A stretch of 42,811 nucleotides of DNA from IMG/VR virus record IMGVR_UViG_3300021185_000725, positions 1 through 42,811 of that record; one strand, given 5' to 3'. This document shows, in pieces, positions 18,401 through 25,228 of this stretch (the stretch's first letter is position 1; each line of letters starts with the position of its first letter). A model generated the notes under the pieces. It saw only the letters and a list, made by a program, of their open reading frames with translations, was not told the origin of the DNA and ran no database searches. Both the position numbers and the translations under genes were made by a program. Origin of the DNA: a virus.

Positions 18401-20400
18401 TTATAGTTAAAGATTCTACTACCTTGAAACTTAGCACCTTGTAATTGCTCTATTGCTAAACCATCTATTGTGTAAAGTTTGAACAATGGCATTTGATTAA
18501 TTGTTGTGCGTTGCTGTCCAAGGTTCCATTTTGTTCCATCAAAGAATACATCGCTGTTTGACCAAATCTTATCTTCAGTGTCTGGTAATGCTTCTCTAAC
18601 ATAAGCACAATGATTTTCTACTAAGCCAATATCTTCTGTTAACAATCCGTTTACACCTACGTGCCAAATTTTATCTTGCAATACTCCTTCAGTAAATATA
18701 ATTCTACTTCCACTATATCCATTGTGTGGAGCCTGAACTTCTGTATTGTCTAAATCTAAATAATACGAGCCAGCAGTTTCTGTTACTGCGTAATTGCCCA
18801 CTGGCTTTATTGCAAAATCAATAACACCTGTCCATTGATCGTCAACTAACCCAGCATCATAGTTTGCCCATGCCCAAAGGTTTAGTTTACCATTAAATTC
18901 AATAATAGGTCTTTTTGCGATAAACTTTGTATCAATTAATGCTTCAATATTAATGCCACCATATATAAGTGTATTAATCTTTTTAAGAACATCAATGTCT
19001 GTCCATTTGTTGTTTCTGCTCCATGCAGTTCTAAATGGACTATCTGTTTCCATAACTTGATAATCTTTATCAGTGAAAACTACTGTTGACTTATCATAGT
19101 TTACTGATTCAAATCCTACCAGTCTGTCTTTGTATTTTGCTAATACTGTTTCACTTGTGCCAGGAACAATAAATTGTTGAAACGATCCTAGTGGCACTGG
19201 TTTTGCATCAATAAGCAATGTAAATCCTATATCACCGGTTACGTTATCTATTGTTGTATACCATACTCTGTGATAGTCAAGATCGTCAGATAAAGTCCAT
19301 CTATCTGAGAATGATATTAGTTCACCTTCTATAAATTGTTCTTTGTTTGATTCTTCTGATGGGAAAATAAATCCATCAAATATTGGTAATCTGTTAGCAT
19401 CTGTATTATAAAATGCTTGCATATCAGTAGGTGTTGTTTTATTATGAGTGGTCCATAATACACTTTGTTCATTAGGATCAATGTCTATTATTTTACTTTT
19501 ATCCCATAAGCCACCTACTGTCACTGTTGTTTTTGTTGTGTCTGGATAACGTGTGCTGTTATCAACCCAACTGTAAACTTCTACTAATTTTAAACCTCTA
19601 CCTGTTCCAGTTACCAAGTATGTTCTTTTATGTGCATCTGTGTGCCAGCCATCACCAATAAACTTAATTAACATCTGGTCTGCTAGATCAAATGTATTAT
19701 TGTTGTCTATGATTGTATATGCTAATTGATTAGCAGACATCTCTATTGGATTAACTACAGTTGTAAATCCTGCATTGTTATTGTTGTTTGTATAAATTAC
19801 ATCAGTTGTTCCGCTAGGTTGCCATGTTTTAACATTGTCATCCCATTGATAAGTTGTTGTGTTTACTCCATCATTGAGTGCAAAGTAATCACCATGCGAT
19901 GGGTTTGCAGGATATGTTGAACCCGATGTTACTGATCCAACAGTTGCAGTATCAAGTGTTCTAATACTTTCGTATGTAGGCATTTGATCTACCCATGCAT
20001 AATTTTGATAGTCTATAAACTTATGTATATTAATAGGTGGTCTATAACTGTATGACTTTGTTGCGTATGCTGTATTGTAATTGTATTCGCTAAAGTTTGT
20101 GTTGATTGCATTTGCAATATCATCTATTGTAATTGCATCTACTAATTTTTTATTATCATCAGTAACTACAATTGCTGGATCTAAATTACTATTGTCTAAG
20201 TAAACATCGTCTTTATATCTATTCTTGCCTGATTTATCTCCTATGTAACCTTCTACATTCTTTAGGTTACCTTTTGAGATCATTTGGTCTAGTGTGCTGT
20301 CAAGCCACTTTTTATTTACATCAGTGTTGAAAACTGATGGTAATAAGTTTGACGATTTTATACTTGGAGTATTATAACTTCCTGATTTTTTCTTAGACAT
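9412..20400 (-). CDS. Giant baseplate wedge / structural protein (gp7 position, VrlC-like)
   Basis: 3662 residues, about 11 kb, by far the largest gene. It directly follows gp6, where T4 has wedge protein gp7 (about 1030 residues); marine T4-like phages often have very large proteins here, some annotated VrlC-like. Landmarks: N-terminal LLPSVFNTDVNKKWLDSTLD, PPINIHKFIDYQNYAW near 165, Trp-rich baseplate-like blocks, and a C-terminal IEGYVNDIKPFHVKISE near 3340. Around residues 2150-2560 there are repeated modules such as AINSTIGLSHITASNDSNKL that resemble the Flagellin_IN repeat. No enzyme motif, signal peptide or membrane segment was seen. The start follows an AGGAT ribosome-binding site. 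Homology to T4 gp7 is positional and not proven. Confidence 0.75.
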   Translation of the reverse strand: MSKKKSGSYNTPSIKSSNLLPSVFNTDVNKKWLDSTLDQMISKGNLKNVEGYIGDKSGKNRYKDDVYLDNSNLDPAIVVTDDNKKLVDAITIDDIANAINTNFSEYNYNTAYATKSYSYRPPINIHKFIDYQNYAWVDQMPTYESIRTLDTATVGSVTSGSTYPANPSHGDYFALNDGVNTTTYQWDDNVKTWQPSGTTDVIYTNNNNNAGFTTVVNPIEMSANQLAYTIIDNNNTFDLADQMLIKFIGDGWHTDAHKRTYLVTGTGRGLKLVEVYSWVDNSTRYPDTTKTTVTVGGLWDKSKIIDIDPNEQSVLWTTHNKTTPTDMQAFYNTDANRLPIFDGFIFPSEESNKEQFIEGELISFSDRWTLSDDLDYHRVWYTTIDNVTGDIGFTLLIDAKPVPLGSFQQFIVPGTSETVLAKYKDRLVGFESVNYDKSTVVFTDKDYQVMETDSPFRTAWSRNNKWTDIDVLKKINTLIYGGINIEALIDTKFIAKRPIIEFNGKLNLWAWANYDAGLVDDQWTGVIDFAIKPVGNYAVTETAGSYYLDLDNTEVQAPHNGYSGSRIIFTEGVLQDKIWHVGVNGLLTEDIGLVENHCAYVREALPDTEDKIWSNSDVFFDGTKWNLGQQRTTINQMPLFKLYTIDGLAIEQLQGAKFQGSRIFNYKIGTSIVDTELGIPLSYKDINGIGEYEFENYLFTEKQFQSITSQFNKDSNYHRQILGQKLFKVEDKLSDLYKQSEEIAGAETLVTHNVESVTSDFTINVGSSSWEADRYVMLHAHNNKCVVTELYNGVYLDKTNVDHNNIYVDKNKTTVFNGLFKSGNIKFKTVDGIDLEITPQAGVIISRNGNDISLSLDGYNNKIIITNTDVIYKGNYTLIPVEKYDSIYHTVEVNGRYLSSDNYTINTNTIVIPKEKLKVGDIVDLKYANSNNKNRTTNSSVPNTLKHNPNNEVLKTFTMGETINHWQSIISSTPGFTGDVFGVNNYDAINKTHYFGGKIFIYKDLSLVHDALYANENVNITDALRSAGEDWDNFRNRFRSQVARLYESKTYTSISKLVDDTIKAITVTRQGGELFKTSNMVYTNTNRLEEFIFKGYPGLPRITLKDNIHSDDNIQDHVYVYISEWNAGANRVVTRLATKDIEYRQAGNLLEFVYSPLPTPAGGHPKIIVHHHRMDNASYVPPSLTKLKLAPGMTPEWDTTNNILFGHDGTQWNLKSVADLLDMNSPDFDVVNACQLELERRAHTGLTITDRINADTECVKSLQYGFASKFIPNTTRQTWYTLETINDMMYKSFTQWKVKNKRSDIKIDYELTDIDTWNFSSTAPGGRFGTNKVPGHWKGAYEVLFGTSTPHLTPWHMLGYAFKPTWWYDKYSWTDTANGGDDAKRDALIKALQDGQVATGIQDMQWANNMWDWRDAPTGKCPVKPDGTLESREDVLGVPQEIDRAKRFEFGDYAGLEAEWRASASGKAALIDAIIKLNPTTATGVFYSPSSNVTKKQIDYLDKDSLNIFTSSSIATPGKVYGRVVTDVEITAIDQFGVDTFIKLVGEDGSIDADVTLAFDNRTGISNRNVVGGSLSNRGRNLTSLPAVYTNFNATQLATSTVTFKTDEVEYVGSGISQSIYNYTLRNNIDYNLNNLYTKLDTKLATQLRGFTSKHLLDFRTQTHDDTKHTLSENDFALEMYKSTPINIAIASSITVEALYPGWKITGAGYGKQEFNFFAPDNTNSTSYENVSVLATEVKKYKKFAPTHSIIEYNTTLNKIQDVYSFIRGYYAYLESVGFVFPYSGDSVAIDFVKWALGNPQTNKTFDLGSNLKFKPLHGNVIELDTGVYKENTITDATGNTIQTDNLLVARVDNELSLETKDSTVIGSAGFVVIEYEHIALLNDKTTFGVIVHDDVKNIIQEKIAFRGLITDGWDGNKRAPGYLVFDNKIVENFDSSVQAIDDYYKTDGIDFNPSITKLEDITIGNSNNELTISGSEFDSITKRNYYQGLIKQRGTATSLDKIERKYINDKLDIKVHEQYMLSRSYFGNKDRLDAVEFTLENNSFETSPQAIKFSPQVGEGYNDILVYAPGDKRFVNPFKTAPAYTTQPIVEVDISNLTAGALLDAEAKYKVNLLNEIGNVYNEASDYATIESWSDNRSYKLNDLVRHQGALFQCAVDSTTVSVKTDNIEIIGNDSFPEFDFGTTFTIDGVTTPPFATTSSSTNSINILGSVTNPVVLAPTSATTLLIDNVDVSLTNVGEVTVITAPAILIGTTINAALDGNNGFVTNKSITINGITVDFDTTPDNEVENITGVAAQQTYTISQALTSSTYSVSSVTVDGTANTDFTVSGQSITFNNPTFAGGEAIQITMSHVPDSMTTTEILTKINDTIAAQGISTTEGADEAILADTTADNRIRIRYWATSQTSFLTIPASTSNQYLGFKNAGEQDLPEARVDEVERDMDLDAVVSAINSTIGLSHITASNDSNKLRLISSGSRTNMFVDGSQRTVLGLLEVYQAGISEVQAKTPLSEAVQIITDTLTANNITGVTVINSGNKLQITSTNPTLVLPDEGDHVLDKAGITSYGIINQVVDDAQENPFVANEWTNVSHTDPALFNVWVANDSDYEIESTAGVPVKHFGWNVFQVQNKGLYTADLVNDPTQQAEPCGICAGTMTADGNDAEVTVNIDHGLQVGDYVMLMNTTTTPSIDGIHKVTKLKNSTTFYIDQYIDKCGSSSSVMILRSTRFQSIENRDTALQSTLWNVPPTTNIFTDFDNLIGNRTRSINVFETTYATDGASYLAGQLAQATPAEVSNSQKLSRSQSTRVTNTDLDNITVYDYETNTPILDLELFDPMRGIIPGIADVEIDITSVHDVAIYNTSTEEEYEEDDDSAWSDAEVGKRWWDTSRVRYYDYDQGDLKDKTTNWGKQFIDSEVVIWEWTKSSVAPDDYAKAVDSSKEMYGVIASGTAYFEFDAIKNQNEYYYTLRNEWNASTSKYDSVYYFWVRGKETIGSADKNILTGEVENIITDPSANGIYWFSVVDTDAIIISDIWDFVNKKVVLQLNKKVDNNHAQWILVSKDTDVIPTYWYTGLRSNLAAMDEDYLRLPNYNNHEYARYGDDRSIRQAWFDDLVLARKNALDIINRLLLSVNVYNDHRTKFFQSIIDNGIPNDTWEWVDFISLDHNFASTYTKDVADIEELNSLDTVEYETARIEIIDDDNIDRTEYYRYTTNGWVLSKKNNSTIHWIEERLAKSYTWDMEPWDSVNWSSEAIADWWKGIVQILREVIFVNEHTHKFNKFFFGMVDYAMSRTKQVEWAMKTSYVRLEVKSDLVEVKKYKKDSLATIEGYVNDIKPFHVKISETSRTFNKREDVMLTVAEEEKATITVKADTRGTNFNGLVIDANQTNSLTKDITIANNGTNTYVIPKEDADLTEWTATSIKDGLTELTLLTDYFLVEQTISFVNIPLGDVVVTVDYNEPIILNGGDGNTTYADANGVEGYAIVSGGEGLQPYYYTLANNGEINRSTDADIRPQATTVFKVQTNRSGSTDTNESRTFAYIIDMHTNEHVVGMADAKTSTLSADLNMSDTILAVTDPSKFATAELVLVNNELIQVQTVNNIIYIRKRGLNLTFATKHVTGTTITDVTGNELHYVDSPADRRFNDDSTTILDSSTHAEAFMLNLAGKGTIL

Positions 20401-20411
20401 TAAATCTTATC

Positions 20412-23400
20412 CTAATTTATTTTTGTAACAACGTTACTAACAATATCAATATCGTCGATACTTACGTCTGGTAAAAACATTTCATCTACGTTTGGTGTAA
20501 TTTCAAATAGCTCACCGAACACACTTGATGCACCGTGTGGTATGATAGTAAAACTACTTATCGACATAGATAACTGCTTATGAACATATGCTGCTAATTC
20601 TGTAAAGTAAAATGTTTCACCAAACTCCCAATTGCTTACATCAAAAAATTCGTTAATTGCTTTAACAACGTTTGCTCTAATTTCGCTGTCAACTACATTA
20701 CTTCCTTTTACTTTTACTACATTAAATGTTGCACGTAAAGATGAGTGAGCTGTTGGACCAAATAAAGTTTTATACTTTACTGGTTTATATAATATAGTAT
20801 CACTGATTACTTTTTGTTTTTCTATTCCTGTAAAGCTATTAGACAATGCATTGCTTGATGGTGGAATTGGTTCTTCACCTTCATTTGTCATTAGCCAATT
20901 TCTATAGTTTGTGTCGTATGTTCTATCTAACACATACACATCAATTATATTTGTATAGCTTGGGTCTACAATTTCTCTATCTGCTGCAACATGGCGCCAT
21001 TCAAATCTTAACTCATCACTGCCTGGCAGTTCAGTGCCATCAATAGTAACAGTATCATTGCCAACAATATCTGTAAACACTAATGGGTTGTCAGGTCTAG
21101 TATCAGAGTTATCATCTACTAATGATAAGAACACATGCGAAGAATCAATAACTCCATTTGAATCTTGATCAATACCGCTTATGTGCATTTTACCGCTTGT
21201 TGCTATTGCGCCGTTTACTACGCTAGTAAACTCAACTGTGTCTTTTGCTTTTTTCTTTGTAAGTGAATCTAGTCCAGTATTCATACTAACATTTGTAAAT
21301 GCAACACTATTGCTTTCTAAAACGTATTGTGTTGTTCTTGTGTATATGTTATACCTTCCACCAGTAAAGTTAAAGTAAATAAGCCAATCAGTTTTATCAT
21401 ACTCTGTTGGAGCTGTAGCTGTATGCGATCCTGGATCGCTATCTAATTCCCAACTTTGATTTTCATAATCAAATGTAAGAGCAAATGTTCTTTTTGCTTC
21501 TAAGTATGTTGTAATAATATTTGATTCTTTTGTTTTAAACAAACGTGGTAATGCTGGTATAATAATATCAACAATCCAACCATCTGTAATATTTGTATCT
21601 AGTGTAATTGCTCCAAGTCCATTTGATCTTAATCCACTTGCTTGTCCAAGTTGTGATCCAGTTTTGTCTATGCCAAGTCCAAATGCAAAAATGTTTAATA
21701 CTTTTGCCCATTTATAACTTCCATCTGTAGGATGAATAAACTTAACCATTGCACCTACTCTAAACTGATTCAAATAGTTTGATGCAGTTTTACCTGCTCG
21801 TTGCACAACTGAATCTTTTAGAAAATATCCAGTGTTGGCATTATATAAATTAGTGCCCGGAGCGTTCCAACTAAATGTATCAGAACCTAACTTGTTTGTT
21901 TTTAAAGTGTTAAAGGCGCCTGTAAATTTTGTATAATACAAGTTGATTAAATCAAAATCTGATAGCTGTGGTTTCACATACTTTTCAAATATATAATCTT
22001 TGTTTTGTCCAACAATTGTGGTTTTGCTTTTAACTACATTGGTTTCATATAAACGACCATCAGTGCCACTTAGTAATAAATTACTGTATTCACCAGTTGG
22101 ATCTGTAAAGTCAACATACCTACTGTGTCCACTAAATGTTCTGTTAAGGCTTTTAACTTTCACTACACTTGATGTTTGGTATCCAAGTATTGTATTATAG
22201 TCATCTGCTGTAACTAATCTGTTTTGGCTTGCATATGCCAGTGGTGCATTTTGTTTAATGCTATCCAACGACTCGGCACTACTTGCACTAGTGATGCTTG
22301 TTTTTAGTTGTAACGTAAATGTTGCTGTATAAGTATTACCATCTATTCCTTTGTATTCAACTGTAATCTTTTTGTTTGATAAGTCATCTGGTCTTACAAC
22401 ATATGATTCGTTTTTACTTACACGATACCATACACGAATAATTCCTTTAGGTGCATTACCAAAAGTTTGATCTGCAAAGTTAACTGACACTTGATTATTT
22501 TTACGTGTCTTTACTGAATAGATATCTCTGTTAGATGCCATAACTCCATTGTATGATGTATTTGCATATGCATTTACATTCTTTACGTTAGTCCAGTCTT
22601 TAACTACACTACCATTTTTGTTAATTGTTTGCACCCACACATCAGTGTTATTGATGTTGTTTACATTGATATCAATAGTTTGATTATCAATTGCTTCTGA
22701 AATCTGAATATCTTGGAATGCTAGTGTTCCTTCTTTTATTCCAAAGAAGAAGCCTGTGTCTTTGTTTGATAATCCTAATCCACTATTCTTATAATACAAA
22801 CCAAATGCATTTGTAGGACTAGGTGATTTTTCATAAACTACATTATCTTCTAAATCTACATTCACAATATTAAATGTAGATGAGCTGCCGTTTGCAATAC
22901 CTGAAACGTCATACTTGATTTGGTTTGGTGTATTGTTTAGTTCGTAAAATTGTTGTGATATACTGTTTACTGATGTTTGTTTCTTTGGACTGCCATACTG
23001 ATTACCAAATTGTAATACACTATTCATTACTGCAATAAAATCATCTAAATTATTTACATTGCTTGTTGATTCAAATCTAATGTCTTGTCCACCCAAACTT
23101 GTTCCTGCACTACCAATTACAGCCTCGTTTGTTTTTACGCTAACTACTTTCATCTCACCAAACGCTGGCACGTTGCGTCTTGGAGTATAGCCAATAAATT
23201 CTGCTAACTTATATACACTATCTTGTCTTTCAGCTGTGCTTAAGAAGTTGTTACGTGAGTTTAAGTCAACTCTAAATGCTAAGTTGTGTCCCATTTGTGC
23301 TACTACGTCAAGTAGTGCAACAAACTCTGAACTTTCAATCCAGTCGTTGTAGTTCTCTGGATATGTGCTTCTTACATACTCGACCATTGCCGTTCTGATA

Positions 23401-23504
23401 GTATCGTAATCAAATGCTTGTAAATTAGCATTGACATACGATTCGTATACTGCGACATAATCTTCAGCTGCAAAAAGTTTTGATTGTCTAATATTCTGTG
23501 CCAT
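20412..23504 (-). CDS. 6: Baseplate wedge protein gp6
   Basis: 1030 residues against about 660 in T4. The N-terminus has the gp6 pattern: DYDTIRTAMVEYVRSTYPEN (residues 34-53), then WIESSEFVALLDVVAQMGHN and SRNNFLSTAERQDSVYKLA, and IGYTPRR. The C-terminal part includes ANVVKAINEFFDVSNWEFGE, typical of baseplate J/gp6 proteins. gp6 dimers form the ring that ties wedges into the baseplate. It lies 2 bases after gp25, its structural partner in contractile systems. The extra length is in the middle (about 330-830) and looks beta-rich. The family call is strong; the insertion's role is unknown. Confidence 0.9.
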   Translation of the reverse strand: MAQNIRQSKLFAAEDYVAVYESYVNANLQAFDYDTIRTAMVEYVRSTYPENYNDWIESSEFVALLDVVAQMGHNLAFRVDLNSRNNFLSTAERQDSVYKLAEFIGYTPRRNVPAFGEMKVVSVKTNEAVIGSAGTSLGGQDIRFESTSNVNNLDDFIAVMNSVLQFGNQYGSPKKQTSVNSISQQFYELNNTPNQIKYDVSGIANGSSSTFNIVNVDLEDNVVYEKSPSPTNAFGLYYKNSGLGLSNKDTGFFFGIKEGTLAFQDIQISEAIDNQTIDINVNNINNTDVWVQTINKNGSVVKDWTNVKNVNAYANTSYNGVMASNRDIYSVKTRKNNQVSVNFADQTFGNAPKGIIRVWYRVSKNESYVVRPDDLSNKKITVEYKGIDGNTYTATFTLQLKTSITSASSAESLDSIKQNAPLAYASQNRLVTADDYNTILGYQTSSVVKVKSLNRTFSGHSRYVDFTDPTGEYSNLLLSGTDGRLYETNVVKSKTTIVGQNKDYIFEKYVKPQLSDFDLINLYYTKFTGAFNTLKTNKLGSDTFSWNAPGTNLYNANTGYFLKDSVVQRAGKTASNYLNQFRVGAMVKFIHPTDGSYKWAKVLNIFAFGLGIDKTGSQLGQASGLRSNGLGAITLDTNITDGWIVDIIIPALPRLFKTKESNIITTYLEAKRTFALTFDYENQSWELDSDPGSHTATAPTEYDKTDWLIYFNFTGGRYNIYTRTTQYVLESNSVAFTNVSMNTGLDSLTKKKAKDTVEFTSVVNGAIATSGKMHISGIDQDSNGVIDSSHVFLSLVDDNSDTRPDNPLVFTDIVGNDTVTIDGTELPGSDELRFEWRHVAADREIVDPSYTNIIDVYVLDRTYDTNYRNWLMTNEGEEPIPPSSNALSNSFTGIEKQKVISDTILYKPVKYKTLFGPTAHSSLRATFNVVKVKGSNVVDSEIRANVVKAINEFFDVSNWEFGETFYFTELAAYVHKQLSMSISSFTIIPHGASSVFGELFEITPNVDEMFLPDVSIDDIDIVSNVVTKIN

Positions 23505-23506
23505 AA

Positions 23507-23911
23507 TTAAAACTCTGCCTGTTCTGTGAAATCACTGTCAAATTTAATCTGCAAGTCTGTTGCAGTTGTAGTTGGTAGATATATTAATTTGACTGTTACT
23601 GTAACTGAATGAGTATCTTGATCAACAACAATATCTTGTGCATCTAATTTAAAACGTGGGTCATATGATACAATTTCATATACCTCATCATTAATTGCTT
23701 CTGTTGTGTCTGCATCCAGTGGTTGGAAAACATAGTTGAATAAATTGCTACCAAATGTTGGATCAGTCCATTTCTCGCCTTTGCGAATATGAAAGTGATT
23801 CAATAGATCTTGTTTTGCAAGCTCAAGACCGTCCAGTCTTAAACTTCCATTCTTTTGATTTACGGTTGTGTAGCCTACTATATTGTTCATACTAGTATTT
23901 ATCGAAATCAT
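23507..23911 (-). CDS. 25: Baseplate wedge protein gp25
   Basis: 134 residues from the first ATG; a second ATG at 23890 would give 127. The gp25/GPW fold is indicated by LELAKQDLLNHFHIRKGEKW, TDPTFGSNLFNYVFQPL, DEVYEIVSYDPRFKL and a C-terminal beta pair. In contractile tails gp25 links the wedge to the sheath. Length matches T4 gp25 (132). The start is ambiguous: neither ATG has a clear Shine-Dalgarno, and a late-promoter motif lies between them (23896-23903), only 5 bases before the second ATG. The gene precedes gp6 with a 2-base gap. Confidence 0.88.
   Translation of the reverse strand: MISINTSMNNIVGYTTVNQKNGSLRLDGLELAKQDLLNHFHIRKGEKWTDPTFGSNLFNYVFQPLDADTTEAINDEVYEIVSYDPRFKLDAQDIVVDQDTHSVTVTVKLIYLPTTTATDLQIKFDSDFTEQAEF
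23896..23903 (-). promoter_or_regulatory. T4-type late promoter GATAAATA
   Basis: On the minus strand GATAAATACTAGTATG: the motif sits inside the longer gp25 frame and 5 bases before the inner ATG. If used, the transcript would begin at or next to that ATG, giving a leaderless or almost leaderless gp25 message and supplying gp6 and the giant wedge gene. The match is exact but function is inferred. Confidence 0.5.
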
Positions 23912-23929
23912 TATCTGCTAATATAATGA

Positions 23930-24490
23930 TTATAGAATTGTTACTGTTTCTGCAATGTGTAGTTTTTCTTCTGGCCAATCTAAATAATACTGCCAGGCAG
24001 CATCAGGAATATGCAAATTATGTAGCTTACTTGCGCCATTTATTTGATACCAGCTAGGCCTTACTGGTTCTTTTATTGGTTTGGGATATAGTTTGTCAGC
24101 TTTCTTTACATTACAAGGACCGCATGCTGTAACTGTATTTTCCCATGTTAGTTTGCCACCTTTTGATTTTGGAACAACATGATCTATTGTAAGTTCGTTG
24201 TAGTAAAATAAATTACCACAGTATTGGCAACAGTAATGATCACGCAGATATACATTCTTGCGTGTGTATTTTGCTTTGCTTGGATTTTTATGATATGTGT
24301 TCATCATAATAACACTGGGCAACGGTATGGCTGTAGTTGGCGTATGTAAAAATTTACCTTCGTAATTTTTAACTACTCGAACTTTACTACTCCACATTGC
24401 CTTAATGGCAGTCTGCCAACTTACAGTGCTCAGCGGGTGTAAACTTAAAGGTCTTGCATCTGCGTTTAAAAGTAATACACTAGCATGCAT
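23930..24490 (-). CDS. HNH endonuclease family protein
   Basis: 186 residues. The N-terminal VLLLNADARPLSLHPLSTVS (residues 5-24), WQTAIKAM and a LPSVI segment define a known HNH subfamily found in alphaproteobacteria, cyanobacteria and marine T4-like phages. The nuclease core runs from about 81 to 132: CQYC (88-91), DH (103-104) with VVPKSKGG, WENTVTACGPCN, so the zinc Cys pairs, His104 and Asn118 are present. It probably cuts DNA, though whether it is a homing enzyme, packaging aid or free-standing nuclease is unknown. It sits between the lysozyme-like gene and gp25 with a good ribosome-binding site (AAAGGAAC). It is the only non-structural gene in that stretch, suggesting insertion. Confidence 0.85.
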   Translation of the reverse strand: MHASVLLLNADARPLSLHPLSTVSWQTAIKAMWSSKVRVVKNYEGKFLHTPTTAIPLPSVIMMNTYHKNPSKAKYTRKNVYLRDHYCCQYCGNLFYYNELTIDHVVPKSKGGKLTWENTVTACGPCNVKKADKLYPKPIKEPVRPSWYQINGASKLHNLHIPDAAWQYYLDWPEEKLHIAETVTIL

Positions 24491-24502
24491 TGTTGAGTTC
24501 CT

Positions 24503-25228
24503 TTACCTATTAAGTTGCGATGATAATATCCGTTGTCGCGATTCTGCCATGTTTGGCAAGAACCTTTTTGTTTCAGCATAATAAACATATTCTGCTTGAG
24601 CTTTACTTCTGTCATCTAGCATTCTCGCTGGATATCTATTTGCTATTTCTTGTATGCCTTGTTTCTTAATTAGTGATCTATCTTTAGCCACTCCATAATC
24701 TGCAAGCATAATAACTTTTGATTCTAACTGTCTTTGAACACGATTAATGCCACTGTTAGACATTGCAGTCGCTACATATTGCCATTCTCTGTTCTTCACA
24801 TAATCGTATAATTGAAATGTTCTTTGTTCTGATCCAACTCTAGTCCAATCTCCGGTAAAGTAATACATACTTACCATACCATCATATTGGCTTTGACTTA
24901 GCGAATCTAAAACAAAAACTTCTTTGAATCTTCTTTCAGCATCCTTAAAAGTTTTAATCCATTTGTCAAATGCACCAGCTTCGGTTAATCCTACACTATC
25001 TATTCCGTCTGTTAAATTATATCCAATTTTTGTAATATTGTCAACATCTTTATATGCATAACCTTTCCAGCCAATATTTCTTAGCATTAGATTAATCATT
25101 GCTGGACTAGTTTCTAGATTTCTAATTGGCACTAAAGTTTTTGCCAATGTAGTATCTGCAACTGGAAATAGATCAAACGGTAGTAAGTCTTCTTTTGTTA
25201 TTGTGTTGGGTAAAGTAAATAATGCCAT
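24503..25228 (-). CDS. GH24 lysozyme-like baseplate hub protein, catalytic Glu apparently lost
   Basis: 241 residues directly after the spike gene (overlap 1 base). Residues 45-175 resemble T4-type lysozyme: MLRNIGWKGYAYKD (48-61) against MLRIDEGLRLKIYKD in T4, a KIG turn, LSQSQYDGMVSMYYFTG near 110-126, and a C-terminal RQLESKVIMLADYG. The Asp of the catalytic triad is kept (Asp61), but the residue aligned to T4 Glu11 is Ile52 and the triad Thr is not in register. In T4 this domain is fused inside gp5; here it is a separate protein, so the function may be structural. The last 65 residues (LIKKQGIQEIANRYPARM onward) are unassigned. Family call is by eye. Confidence 0.6.
   Translation of the reverse strand: MALFTLPNTITKEDLLPFDLFPVADTTLAKTLVPIRNLETSPAMINLMLRNIGWKGYAYKDVDNITKIGYNLTDGIDSVGLTEAGAFDKWIKTFKDAERRFKEVFVLDSLSQSQYDGMVSMYYFTGDWTRVGSEQRTFQLYDYVKNREWQYVATAMSNSGINRVQRQLESKVIMLADYGVAKDRSLIKKQGIQEIANRYPARMLDDRSKAQAEYVYYAETKRFLPNMAESRQRILSSQLNR

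Noticed and set aside
9716-19920. Many plus-strand ORFs of 60-140 codons opposite the giant wedge gene
   Set aside because: They are mirror frames of a continuous 3662-codon gene with no ribosome-binding sites or motifs.
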